Shown here one piece after another: positions 17,568 to 25,786 of a DNA stretch of 64,000 nt. The DNA is from Streptomyces sp. NBC_00287. GTDB lineage: Bacteria; Actinomycetota; Actinomycetes; Streptomycetales; Streptomycetaceae. Location of the stretch: NCBI RefSeq assembly GCF_036173105.1, contig NZ_CP108053.1:7936001-8000000 (forward strand), written 5' to 3'. Positions within the stretch are counted from its first letter, which is position 1, and the number at the start of each line of letters is the position of its first letter. The notes under the pieces were generated by a model, which did no database searches, was not told the DNA's origin, and saw only the letters and a list, made by a program, of their open reading frames with translations. Made by a program: the position numbers and the translations under genes.

Positions 17568-18169
17568 TGGAACTCCAGGAAGACCGTCTCGCCTTCGCCC
17601 TGAAGGCGGATGTCGAAACGGTAGGTGCCCTGCGGCTCCCGCGCGGCGATCAGCGTGGCGCGTCGCTCCGGATCCACCCGGGACAGCAGCGGATCCGCGG
17701 CCAGTGCCGCCTCGTCACCCGGCAGATAGATCCGTGTGTACAGGTGCACGAGCAGTCCGCGCGCGAACAGGCACACGCTCAGGTACGGCGCGCTCTGCCC
17801 GCGCGCCCCCGGCCGTAGCGTCCGCGCGGTCCAGTGGCCGTTGGCATCGGTCTGGACGCGCCCCCAGCCGGTGAACTCCACGCCGTTACGGCCCAGGAAG
17901 CCACCGCTCGCGGGATCGCGCCGCATGGAACCGTCGACCTGCGGCACATTCCCGTCCGGGTCAGGACCCCACAACTCCAGGAATGCGTCCGGCAGCGGAT
18001 TGCCCTCGCCGTCGTAGACGTACCCCTGAAGGGCGATCGTGTCCGGGTGGCCGACCGGGGCGATGTCGCCGCCGCCAGGGAAGGGCAGGGCATGGCCGTA
18101 GAAGGGGCCGACCGTGTGGGACGGGGTCGGCAGGACGGTCTCCGGGCGACTGGTGTCGATCTTCGTCAT
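17564..18169 (-). CDS. pcaG: Protocatechuate 3,4-dioxygenase alpha subunit
   Basis: A 201-residue intradiol dioxygenase alpha chain (TPSHTVGPFYGHALPFPGG, LQGYVYDGEGNPLPDAFLELWGPDPDG, SVCLFARGLLVHLYTRIYLPGD). The alpha chain lacks the full iron-ligand set, as expected; the active-site iron is bound by the beta chain. The gene follows pcaH by six bases and overlaps pcaB. Together PcaGH open the ring of protocatechuate between its hydroxyl groups. Confidence 0.94.
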   Translation of the reverse strand: MTKIDTSRPETVLPTPSHTVGPFYGHALPFPGGGDIAPVGHPDTIALQGYVYDGEGNPLPDAFLELWGPDPDGNVPQVDGSMRRDPASGGFLGRNGVEFTGWGRVQTDANGHWTARTLRPGARGQSAPYLSVCLFARGLLVHLYTRIYLPGDEAALAADPLLSRVDPERRATLIAAREPQGTYRFDIRLQGEGETVFLEFQ

Positions 18170-18175
18170 GGCAGG

Positions 18176-18949
18176 TCAGCGCCCTTCTTCGATCCAGGTG
18201 GCGTTCGGGCCGTCGAGCACGATGTCCCAGTGGTAGCCCATCGAGAACTCCGGCACCGACAGACTGTGGTCGTAGGTCGCGATCAGCCGCTGGCGGGCCG
18301 CGTCGTCGGTGACGGACTGGATGATCGGGTCGTACGGGAACAGCGGGTCGCTGGGGAAGTACATCTGCGTCACCAGCCGCTGGGTGAACGCCGTACCGAA
18401 GACCGAGAAGTGGATGTGCGCGGGCCGCCAGGCATTGAGGTGCTGGCGCCAGGGATACGGGCCCGGCTGGATGGTGGTGAAGGTGTAGAAGCCGCTGTCG
18501 TCGGTGAGGGTGCGGCCGACGCCGGTGAAGTTCGGGTCCAGCGGGGCGTCGTGCTGCTCGCGCTGATGGGCGTAGCGGCCCGCCGAGTTGGCCTGCCAGA
18601 TCTCGACGAGCTGGCCGCGGATCGGGCACCCGTTCCGGTCGAGGAGGCGGCCGGAGACCGTGATGCGCTCACCGATCGGCTCGCCGTTGTGCTGCCGGGT
18701 CAGATCGTTGTCGATCTCGGTGATGTCCCGCTCCCCGAAGGCGGGCGAGGACAGCTCCACCAGTTCCGGGTCCTTGCTCACGTCGATCGCGATCGGCGGC
18801 TGCTTGGGGTGGCGCAGGACGGAGGAGCGGTACGGCGCGTAGTCGCGGCGAGGATGATGCTCCACCGGCGCGCCGTCGGCGATCCGCTTCTCGTACTCGG
18901 CGTGCTCGGCCGCGATCTCCTGGTCGATGTCGTGCTGTGTGAGAGTCAT
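18176..18949 (-). CDS. pcaH: Protocatechuate 3,4-dioxygenase beta subunit
   Basis: A 257-residue catalytic chain. The Fe(III) ligands are recognisable as Tyr in AGRYAHQ, Tyr in GPYPWRQ and the two His of RPAHIHFS. The family N-terminal segment RDYAPYRSSVLRHPKQP is present. The ATG at 18947-18949 is preceded by GAGGAAACCCC, which sets the start and excludes a longer upstream frame that is a shadow of pcaF. It lies 19 bases after pcaF. Confidence 0.95.
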   Translation of the reverse strand: MTLTQHDIDQEIAAEHAEYEKRIADGAPVEHHPRRDYAPYRSSVLRHPKQPPIAIDVSKDPELVELSSPAFGERDITEIDNDLTRQHNGEPIGERITVSGRLLDRNGCPIRGQLVEIWQANSAGRYAHQREQHDAPLDPNFTGVGRTLTDDSGFYTFTTIQPGPYPWRQHLNAWRPAHIHFSVFGTAFTQRLVTQMYFPSDPLFPYDPIIQSVTDDAARQRLIATYDHSLSVPEFSMGYHWDIVLDGPNATWIEEGR

Positions 18950-18968
18950 GGGGTTTCCTCGGGGGGTC

Positions 18969-20171
18969 TTAACGTTCGAGGACGAGGGCGAGGCCCTGGC
19001 CGACGCCGATGCAGAGGGTGGCGACGCCGACTCCGCTGCCCTTGCGGGCGAGTTGGTGGGCGACGGTACCGGCGAGACGGGCGCCGGAGGCGCCGAGGGG
19101 ATGGCCGAGGGCGATCGCGCCGCCTTGCGGGTTGAGGATCGTCGGGTCGAACTCGGGCCATTCGGCGACACAGCCCAGTACCTGGGCGGCGAAGGCCTCG
19201 TTCAGTTCGAGGACGTCCAGGTCGGCGAAGGTCTTGCGGGCCTTGGCGAGGGCGCGGTTGACGGCTTCGACCGGGGCGAGCCCGAAGTAGTGCGGGTCGA
19301 GGGCGTGGACGCCGGTGGCGGAGACGCGGGCGAGGGGCTCACGTCCGGTGGCCTTCAGGCCCTCCTCGTCGACCAACAGCAGGGCGGCGGCACCGTCGTT
19401 GAGCGGCGAGGCGTTGCCCGCGGTGACCGTGCCGTGCTCGGCACGGAAGGACGGCTTCAGCTTGGCCATCGCGGCAAGGGACGCATCGGGGCGTACGCAT
19501 TCGTCGGCGGCGAAGACGACCGGGTCGCCCTTGCGCTGCGGGACGGGCACGGGTGCGAGCTCGGCGTCGAAGAGGCCCTCGGCCTGGGCCTTGGCCGCCT
19601 TGTGGTGGCTGTGCAGTGCGTACTCGTCCTGCTGCTCCCGGCTGATCTTGTGCTTGTCGGCGATCAGTTCGGCGGACTCGCCGAGCGGGATCGTCCACTG
19701 CGGCTCCATGGCCGGGTTGACCATGCGCCAGCCCAGGGTGGTGGAGTACAGCTCGGTGTGGGCGGCCGGGAACGGCCGGTCGTTCTTCGGCAGCACATAC
19801 GGCGCCCGCGTCATGGACTCCACACCGCCTGCTACGGCGATGGAGGCGTCGCCTGCCGCGATGGCGCGGGCCGCCTGGATGACCGCCTCCAGGCCGGAGG
19901 CGCACAGGCGGTTGACGGTGACGCCCGGTACCGAGGTCGGCAGCCCTGCGAGCAGCGCGGCCATGCGGCCGACGTTGCGGTTCTCCTCGCCGGCGCCATT
20001 GGCGTTGCCGAAGTAGACGTCCTCGATGCGGGAGGGGTCCAAGTCCGGCGTACGGCCGATCAGTTCACGGATGGCATGGGCGGCGAGGTCGTCGGGCCTG
20101 ACGCCGGAGAGGCCGCCGTTGTAACGGCCGATCGGGGTGCGCACCGCATCGACGATGTAAACCGGGTTCAC
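18969..20171 (-). CDS. pcaF: 3-oxoadipyl-CoA thiolase
   Basis: A 400-residue thiolase that splits 3-oxoadipyl-CoA into succinyl-CoA and acetyl-CoA, the last pathway step. The acyl-accepting Cys is C90 (VNRLCASGLEA). The second catalytic His is in GGAIALGHPLGASGA and the distal Cys in TLCIGVGQG. The GTG start (20169-20171) overlaps the pcaJ stop as GTGA. The YFGNANGAGEENRNVGRMAALLAGL segment is typical of PcaF rather than generic acetyl-CoA acetyltransferases. Confidence 0.93.
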   Translation of the reverse strand: MNPVYIVDAVRTPIGRYNGGLSGVRPDDLAAHAIRELIGRTPDLDPSRIEDVYFGNANGAGEENRNVGRMAALLAGLPTSVPGVTVNRLCASGLEAVIQAARAIAAGDASIAVAGGVESMTRAPYVLPKNDRPFPAAHTELYSTTLGWRMVNPAMEPQWTIPLGESAELIADKHKISREQQDEYALHSHHKAAKAQAEGLFDAELAPVPVPQRKGDPVVFAADECVRPDASLAAMAKLKPSFRAEHGTVTAGNASPLNDGAAALLLVDEEGLKATGREPLARVSATGVHALDPHYFGLAPVEAVNRALAKARKTFADLDVLELNEAFAAQVLGCVAEWPEFDPTILNPQGGAIALGHPLGASGARLAGTVAHQLARKGSGVGVATLCIGVGQGLALVLER

Positions 20172-20812
20172 AGCAGATCCTCCGCAATGGTCAGTTTCGC
20201 GTCGGTCTTCGCGATGATCTCGTCCACGCTCACCCCGGGGGCGGTCTCGATCAACAGCAGACCGTCCGACGCCACGTCGATCACACCGAGATCGGTGATG
20301 ACTCGGTTCACACACGCCTTGCCCGTGAGCGGCAGCGCGCACTCCTTGAGGATCTTCGGTGAGCCGTCCTTCGCGGTGTGGGTCATCACCACGATCACGG
20401 TCCGGGCGCCGTGCACCAGATCCATCGCCCCGCCGATCCCGGTGATCAGCTTCCCCGGGATGGCCCAGTTCGCCAGATCCCCGCCCGTCGACACCTGCAT
20501 GGCACCGAGCACCGCGACGTCTATGTGCCCGCCCCGGATCATCGAGAAGGAGAGCGCCGAGTCGAAGAAGGAGGCGCCCGGCAGCACGGTCACGGTCTCC
20601 TTCCCGGCGTTGATCAGATCAGGGTCGACCTGCTCGTCGGTCGGGTAGGGGCCGGTGCCCAGGATCCCGTTCTCCGACTCCAGGATCACCTCCACCCCCT
20701 CCGGCAGATAGTTGGGGATCAGCGTCGGCAGACCGATGCCGAGATTGACGTACTGACCGTCCTGAAGCTCATGCGCCGCCCGCGCGGCCATCTCTTCCCG
20801 CGTCCACGCCAT
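20168..20812 (-). CDS. pcaJ: 3-oxoadipate CoA-transferase subunit B
   Basis: A 214-residue beta subunit of the succinyl-CoA:3-oxoadipate transferase. The catalytic Glu is E51 in LESENGILG, and VNLGIGLPTLIPNYLP precedes it. It joins the pcaI stop by a one-base TGATG overlap and pcaF by GTGA. It activates 3-oxoadipate to its CoA ester with PcaI. Confidence 0.93.
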   Translation of the reverse strand: MAWTREEMAARAAHELQDGQYVNLGIGLPTLIPNYLPEGVEVILESENGILGTGPYPTDEQVDPDLINAGKETVTVLPGASFFDSALSFSMIRGGHIDVAVLGAMQVSTGGDLANWAIPGKLITGIGGAMDLVHGARTVIVVMTHTAKDGSPKILKECALPLTGKACVNRVITDLGVIDVASDGLLLIETAPGVSVDEIIAKTDAKLTIAEDLL

Positions 20813-21567
20813 CAGCTGCTCACCGTCCGCTGCTCGATCTTCTTGTCCGTCGCCTGCTCGGGCGTCAGCGCGATCACCCGCTGCACGAAGATCCCCGGCA
20901 GATGCACCGCGTCCGGGTCGATCTCGCCGGGCTCGACGAGTTCCTCCACCTCGGCGATCGTCACCCGCCCGGCCATCGCGGCCAGCGGATTGAAGTTCCG
21001 GGAGGACTTGTTGAAGACCAGATTGCCGTGCCGGTCGCCCTTGGCCGCCCGGACGAGGGCGAAGTCGGTACGGATCCCGTGCTCCAGCACGTACTCGGTG
21101 CCGTCGAAGTCGCGGACCTCCTTCGGCGGCGAGGCGAGAGCGACGCCGCCCTGTCCGTCGTAGCGCCAGGGCAGTCCGCCCTCGGCGACCTGCGTACCCA
21201 CCCCGGCCGGGGTGTAGAAGGCGGGGATTCCGGCGCCACCGGCCCGCAGCCGCTCGGCGAGCGTGCCCTGGGGGATCATCTCGACCTCCAGCTCACCGGC
21301 CAGGTACTGCCGGGCGAACTCCTTGTTGGCGCCGATGTAGGAGCCTGTCACCCGCGCGATCCGTCCGGCGGCCAGGAGCACCGCCAGGCCCGACTCCATC
21401 GCCCCGCAGTTGTTGGAGACCACCGACAGACCGCCGATGCCCCGCTCGTACAGCGCCCCGATCAGCACATTCGGCACACCGCTCAGCCCGAATCCGCCCA
21501 CCGCCAGCGATGCACCGTCCGGCACATCAGCCACCGCCTCGACGGCCGTGGCGACCACCTTGTCCAT
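20812..21567 (-). CDS. pcaI: 3-oxoadipate CoA-transferase subunit A
   Basis: A 251-residue alpha subunit (SLAVGGFGLSGVPNVLIGAL, VVSNNCGAMESGLAVLL, GSYIGANKEFARQYLAGELEVEMIPQG). It is the first gene of the seven-gene operon pcaIJFHGBL, transcribed leftwards from the 198-bp gap shared with the divergent MarR gene. All junctions but pcaF-pcaH and pcaH-pcaG overlap, so the unit is tightly coupled. Confidence 0.93.
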   Translation of the reverse strand: MDKVVATAVEAVADVPDGASLAVGGFGLSGVPNVLIGALYERGIGGLSVVSNNCGAMESGLAVLLAAGRIARVTGSYIGANKEFARQYLAGELEVEMIPQGTLAERLRAGGAGIPAFYTPAGVGTQVAEGGLPWRYDGQGGVALASPPKEVRDFDGTEYVLEHGIRTDFALVRAAKGDRHGNLVFNKSSRNFNPLAAMAGRVTIAEVEELVEPGEIDPDAVHLPGIFVQRVIALTPEQATDKKIEQRTVSS

Positions 21568-21614
21568 CCGTCCAGCCCCATCTCGTCCGAGCGCCCGGCC
21601 TGGAATTAGTCAGG

Positions 21615-21740
21615 GCACTGAGTATTTCAGCGACGTGTCCTTCACGCTGCCACCGGAGAGCCGAAGCGTCAAGACCTCAGGAAAACGGCAGGTCGCCGGT
21701 GCAGACGGTGCTCATCGATACGGGTATCGTTCAGTGCACC
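21615..21740. promoter_or_regulatory. pca control region with candidate MarR operators
   Basis: Within the divergent promoter, CGATAC-GG-GTATCG (21716-21729) is a perfect inverted repeat ending 36 bp before the regulator ATG. A second motif, GCACTGA, occurs at 21615-21621 and in inverted form TCAGTGC at 21731-21737. These are good candidates for the sites through which the MarR protein controls both itself and pcaI. In Streptomyces the corresponding PcaV repressor is released by protocatechuate. Confidence 0.6.
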
Positions 21741-21765
21741 AACGAATTCGACGACGGGAGCGCAC

Positions 21766-22230
21766 ATGGCCGCGGTGGATCTGACCACCCACCCCGGGCA
21801 CCTGGCCCGGCGGTTGCAGCAGGCGCACTACCTGCTGTGGAACACGATGGTCTCGGAGGAGATCACCTCACCGCAGTTCGCCGTGCTGAACGCGCTCGTC
21901 GCCGAGCCCGGTCTTGACCAGCGGACGGTGGGGGAGCGGGTGGGGCTCGACCGGTCCACCATCGCGGAGGTCATCAGCCGGCTCGGCCGCCGCGGGCTGC
22001 TGGACAAGGTCCGTGACCCCTCGGACGGCCGGCGCTTCCTGCTGCGGCTGACGGACGACGGGGTGCGCACCCACCGCAAGCTCACCGTGCGCACGGCCCG
22101 GATGAACCAGGTCTTCCTCGCCCCGCTCTCCGCCGAGGAACAGACCGTCTTCTTCGACCTCATCCGGCGGGTCGCGGACGCGGCCGAGGGGCTCCGCAAT
22201 CCCGCGGAACCCCTCGTCGCACAAGGCTGA
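21766..22230 (+). CDS. pcaV: MarR-family regulator of the protocatechuate operon
   Basis: A 154-residue winged-helix regulator (SPQFAVLNALVAEPGLDQRTVGERVGLDRSTIAEVISRLGRRGLLDKVRDPSDGRR includes the DNA-binding helices and wing). The N-terminal HPGHLARRLQQAHYLLWN helix is as in PcaV of Streptomyces, which represses pca genes until protocatechuate binds. GGGAG lies upstream of the ATG. It diverges from pcaI across 198 bp. The symbol rests on family resemblance and exact gene context. Confidence 0.85.
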   Translation: MAAVDLTTHPGHLARRLQQAHYLLWNTMVSEEITSPQFAVLNALVAEPGLDQRTVGERVGLDRSTIAEVISRLGRRGLLDKVRDPSDGRRFLLRLTDDGVRTHRKLTVRTARMNQVFLAPLSAEEQTVFFDLIRRVADAAEGLRNPAEPLVAQG

Positions 22231-22246
22231 CGGTGCTTTTCGGACC

Positions 22247-23260
22247 TCAGGCCGCCCTCGCGAACACCACCCACACCTGGCCCTCCGCGAAGTTCACCGG
22301 ACTGCCGTCCGAGGTCGTGAACTCGGTGCCGTCCGCGGCCGTCGCGCGCTTCCAGTCGACGTCGTAGGCCCGTCCGTCGCGCAGCACCTTTGCCTTCCCC
22401 GAGCCCACCGTCTGGGTGTACGGCGTGTAGTTGCCGAGGGAGTCGTGGTACTCGGACTTGCGGATGTTCACGTACTGCACGACCACCGTCGCGGGCGCCA
22501 CTCGCTTGCCGTCCGTCTGCACGGTCGGCGCGCCGTCCTGCGAGACCAGCCAGCGGTCCCGGCTCTCGGACCAGGAGAAGGTGAAGCTCGCGGCCGGGTA
22601 CTGCACGGTCTCCGAGGTGTCCGCCGTACCGCCGGCGGGTGCGGTGCCGTAGCGGAAGCCGGTGGTCAGTGCGTCGGCGCCGGGAGCTGCGGGGATCAGG
22701 CGGTCGGGGCGCAGGTAGAGGTTGTGCGGGGAGGGCTTGTCGGTGCCGCGGAAGTAGGCGTCGGAGGTCTCGCCGGGTGGCTGCGGGTTGATCGGCGCCT
22801 GGTCGATCAGTGGCAGCAGCTTGCGCTGGGCGCCGGAGAAGGCGAGCGTCGGCTCGTCGAACTGGCGCAGCAGCTCCAGGTCGGACTCGCGTGCGCTGCG
22901 CACGGGGCCGATGACGTCGGGGAGCTTGGTGGCGTACACCGCCATCAGGCGGCTGAGGCCGCCCTCGACCTGCTCGACGTAGACGATGTCCGCGGAGTCG
23001 AGGCCCGTCTGAGGCTTGGCCTTGCGGACGTTGTCGATCTTCACGGCGAGGACCGAGTCCGTTGCCGTGGGGGTCTGTTCGGGGCTCTGTGTGCGTTCCC
23101 GCTCGGGTGCGCGCCCGTCGTCGCGCTTGTCGTCCGGCGTGCTGCAACCCGCTGCCAGGGAGATCGTCATCGCCGTGGCCAGCAGTACCGCGGTCGTCGC
23201 GACGCGTCTCGCACGCGTCCTGCGTCCCATGCCCACCGGTGCCACCCCGTTCTCTGTCAT
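22247..23260 (-). CDS. DUF3048 family lipoprotein
   Basis: A 337-residue exported lipoprotein. After an Arg-rich start, the hydrophobic segment VATTAVLLATAMTISLAAGC ends in a lipobox Cys. The DUF3048 hallmark KIDNVRKAKPQTGLDSADIVYVEQVEGGLSRLMAVY is followed by GPVRSARESDLELLRQFD and a C-terminal YDVDWKRATAADGTEF region. The molecular role of the family (YerB-like) is unclear. An alternative start at 23230 (MGRRTRARR) would still leave a complete signal sequence; neither start has a strong ribosome site. Confidence 0.87.
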   Translation of the reverse strand: MTENGVAPVGMGRRTRARRVATTAVLLATAMTISLAAGCSTPDDKRDDGRAPERERTQSPEQTPTATDSVLAVKIDNVRKAKPQTGLDSADIVYVEQVEGGLSRLMAVYATKLPDVIGPVRSARESDLELLRQFDEPTLAFSGAQRKLLPLIDQAPINPQPPGETSDAYFRGTDKPSPHNLYLRPDRLIPAAPGADALTTGFRYGTAPAGGTADTSETVQYPAASFTFSWSESRDRWLVSQDGAPTVQTDGKRVAPATVVVQYVNIRKSEYHDSLGNYTPYTQTVGSGKAKVLRDGRAYDVDWKRATAADGTEFTTSDGSPVNFAEGQVWVVFARAA

Positions 23261-23403
23261 GATTGTGCGCTTATAAGTTCATTGATGGCCATACCCGCTC
23301 GAATCTGATTGCCCGCGCGCAATACACCGATCGGCGCACGGCACGGTTCACGGCAGTGGCCCCGGGTACCCGGGGCGCGGATCTGATGGAGGGAGCCGGT
23401 GGC

Positions 23404-24594
23404 GTGAAGGCTGTGACATGGCAGGGCAAGCGGGACGTCCGCGTGGAGAACGTGCCCGATCCGACCATCCAGGAGCCCACGGACGCCGTCGTCCGCATCA
23501 CCTCCAGCGGGCTGTGCGGCTCCGACCTGCATCTCTACGAGGTGCTCACCCCGTTCATGACGCCGGGCGACATCCTCGGACATGAACCGATGGGCATCGT
23601 CGAGGAGGTCGGCGCGGGCGTCATGGACCTCATGGCGGGCGACCGGGTCGTGGTGCCGTTCCAGATCGCCTGCGGCGACTGCTGGATGTGCCTGAACGGA
23701 CTGCCCACCCAGTGCGAGACCACCCAGTGCACCGGCGAGGGCATGGGGGCCGCCCTCTTCGGCTACACCCGGCTGTACGGCGCGGTGCCGGGCGGCCAGG
23801 CCGAGTATCTGCGGGTCCCGCAGGCGCAGTACGGCCCGATCAAGGTGCCCGAGGGCCCGCCCGACGACCGCTTCGTCTACCTCTCCGATGTGCTGCCCAC
23901 CGCATGGCAGGCGGTCGCCTACGCCGGAGTCCCCGAGGGCGGCAGTGTCGCCGTGCTCGGACTCGGGCCGATCGGCGACATGGCCTGCCGGATCGCCCAG
24001 GTGCGCGGCGCCGGGAGCGTGTTCGGCGTGGACCTGGTCACCGAGCGGCTGCACCGGGTGCGGGAACGGGGTGTGGAGACGTTCGACCTGAGGGAATTCG
24101 ACAGCGAGAAGGAACTGATCACCGCGATCCGCGACCGCACCGACGGCCGCGGACCCGACGCCGTGATCGACGCGGTCGGCACCGAGGCCCACGGCAGCGC
24201 GGCCGCCCGCCTCGCCCAGCAGGCAACCGGCCTGCTCCCGCGGGCGCTCAGCGGCCGGCTCGCCGAACGGTTCAGCATCGACCGGCTCGCCGCCCTGCAC
24301 ACCGCCATCGACCTGGTCCGCCGCGGCGGCACGCTGTCGCTGGTCGGCGTGTACGGCGGTACGACCGACCCGCTGCCGCTGCTGACGATGTTCGACAAGC
24401 AGCTCCAGATCCGCATGGGGCAGGCGAACGTACGCCGCTGGGCCGACGAGATCATGCCGTACCTGACGGACGAGGACCCGCTCGGCGTCGACGACTTCGC
24501 CACCCACCGCGTCCCGCTGACCGATGCGCCGCACGCGTACGAGATGTTCCAGCGCAAGCAGGAAGGCGCGGTCAAGGTGCTGATGCGGCCCTGA
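23404..24594 (+). CDS. Zinc-dependent alcohol dehydrogenase (MDR superfamily)
   Basis: A 396-residue medium-chain dehydrogenase, likely acting on an alcohol or formaldehyde-type substrate with NAD. Catalytic zinc ligands are in GLCGSDLHLYE and GHEPMG. The structural zinc site is reduced to CGDCWMC plus a later Cys (QCETTQC). The Rossmann motif is VLGLGPIGDMA. The insert ARLAQQATGLLPRALSGRLAERF matches the glutathione-independent formaldehyde dehydrogenase-like subgroup. The GTG at 23404 with GGAGGGAG upstream is preferred; an in-frame ATG at 23386 is possible. Vanillate demethylation releases formaldehyde, which is a possible but unproven link. Confidence 0.87.
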   Translation: MKAVTWQGKRDVRVENVPDPTIQEPTDAVVRITSSGLCGSDLHLYEVLTPFMTPGDILGHEPMGIVEEVGAGVMDLMAGDRVVVPFQIACGDCWMCLNGLPTQCETTQCTGEGMGAALFGYTRLYGAVPGGQAEYLRVPQAQYGPIKVPEGPPDDRFVYLSDVLPTAWQAVAYAGVPEGGSVAVLGLGPIGDMACRIAQVRGAGSVFGVDLVTERLHRVRERGVETFDLREFDSEKELITAIRDRTDGRGPDAVIDAVGTEAHGSAAARLAQQATGLLPRALSGRLAERFSIDRLAALHTAIDLVRRGGTLSLVGVYGGTTDPLPLLTMFDKQLQIRMGQANVRRWADEIMPYLTDEDPLGVDDFATHRVPLTDAPHAYEMFQRKQEGAVKVLMRP

Positions 24595-24614
24595 TCCCGA
24601 TCAGCCGCATCCTG

Positions 24615-24659
24615 CCGCTTCCTGATCAGCCGCTTCCTGATCAGCCGCTTCCTGATCAG
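24615..24659. repeat. Three perfect 15-bp tandem repeats at the ligase 3' end
   Basis: CCGCTTCCTGATCAG is repeated three times without change at 24615-24629, 24630-24644 and 24645-24659, with a degenerate copy before it. The stop codon of the leftward DNA ligase gene (24656-24658) lies inside the last copy, and two further in-phase copies of TGATCAG follow it. The array fills the gap between convergent genes. Confidence 0.85.
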
Positions 24660-25720
24660 GCGCCGAGGATCTCGTCCAGGTCGTACCGGACCGGCTCCTC
24701 CAGCTGGGCGTAGGTACAGCTCTCCGGGGTCCGGTCCGGGCGCCAGCGGCGGAACCGGGCGGTGTGCCGGAACCGTTGCCCGTTCTCCATGTGGTCGTAG
24801 GCCACCTCGCACACCCGCTCCGGTCTCAGCGGCACCCAGGACAGGTCCTTCTTGCCCGACCAGCGGCTCGGCGCCCCCGGCAGCCGGGCCGTCTCGTGCG
24901 CCGCCTCCTCGGCCCAGGCCGCCCAGGGATGTCCCGTGACCTCGTCCATGCGCAGCGGCTCCAGCTCCTCGACCAGCTCGGCGCGCACCTTCATGGAGAA
25001 GGCGGCGGACACCCCGACATGCTGGAGGGCGCCCCGGTCGTCGTAGAGCCCGAGCAGCAGCGAGCCGACGACGGGCCCGCTCTTGTGCAGCCGGTACCCG
25101 GCCACGACCACATCGGCCGTCCGCTCGTGCTTGATCTTGAACATGGCCCGCTGGTCCTGCAGATACCGGGAGGCGAGCGGCTTGGCGATCACCCCGTCGA
25201 GCCCGGCCCCCTCGAACTCCTGGAACCACTGCTCGGCGACCTCGACATCGGTCGTCGCGGGCGCCACATGCACGGGCGGCGTCGCCCCGGCCAGCGCCCT
25301 GGTCAGCAGCTCCCGCCGGTCGCTCAGCGGCACGTCCAGCAGCGACTCGTCGGCCAGGGCGAGCAGATCGAAGACGACGAAGGACGCCGGGGTCCGCTCG
25401 GCGAGCGTCCGCACCCGGGAGGCCGCCGGATGGATCCGCTCGGTGAGCGCATCGAAGTCCAGCCGCCCCTCCCGAGCGATCACGATCTCCCCGTCCAGCA
25501 CACACCGCTCGGGCACCCGCTCCTTGAGCGCCACCACCAGCTCGGGAAAATACCTGGTCAACGGCTTGGTGGTACGACTCCCCAGCTCCACCTCGTCGCC
25601 ATCCCGGAACACAATCGCCCGAAACCCGTCCCACTTCGCCTCGTACTGCATCCCCACCGGAATCTTCGCCACCGACTTGGCGAGCATCGGCTTCACGGGG
25701 GGCATCACCGGGAGGTCCAT
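24656..25720 (-). CDS. ATP-dependent DNA ligase (LigC/LigD ligase-domain type)
   Basis: A 354-residue NHEJ-type ligase. The adenylated lysine is K29 in YEAKWDGFRA. Other nucleotidyltransferase motifs follow: RTTKPLTRYFPEL, VLDGEIV, FVVFDLLAL, GLDGVIAKPL and MFKIKHER. The OB-fold C-terminal domain runs to FRRWRPDRTPESCTYAQLEEP. It diverges from a polymerase-domain gene 66 bp away, a minimal end-joining pair equivalent to a split LigD. No Ku gene lies in the window. Confidence 0.88.
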   Translation of the reverse strand: MDLPVMPPVKPMLAKSVAKIPVGMQYEAKWDGFRAIVFRDGDEVELGSRTTKPLTRYFPELVVALKERVPERCVLDGEIVIAREGRLDFDALTERIHPAASRVRTLAERTPASFVVFDLLALADESLLDVPLSDRRELLTRALAGATPPVHVAPATTDVEVAEQWFQEFEGAGLDGVIAKPLASRYLQDQRAMFKIKHERTADVVVAGYRLHKSGPVVGSLLLGLYDDRGALQHVGVSAAFSMKVRAELVEELEPLRMDEVTGHPWAAWAEEAAHETARLPGAPSRWSGKKDLSWVPLRPERVCEVAYDHMENGQRFRHTARFRRWRPDRTPESCTYAQLEEPVRYDLDEILGA

Positions 25721-25786
25721 GCATCCGATTCTGCGCGTAGACGCAGGGCTCTGCCCGGTGTGCGAGGTGCAGGAGGGGCGCCTACC

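Noticed and set aside
18950..19171. N-terminal extension of PcaH
   Set aside because: The added Ser/Pro/Ala-rich segment is a shadow of pcaF; a ribosome site precedes the ATG at 18949.
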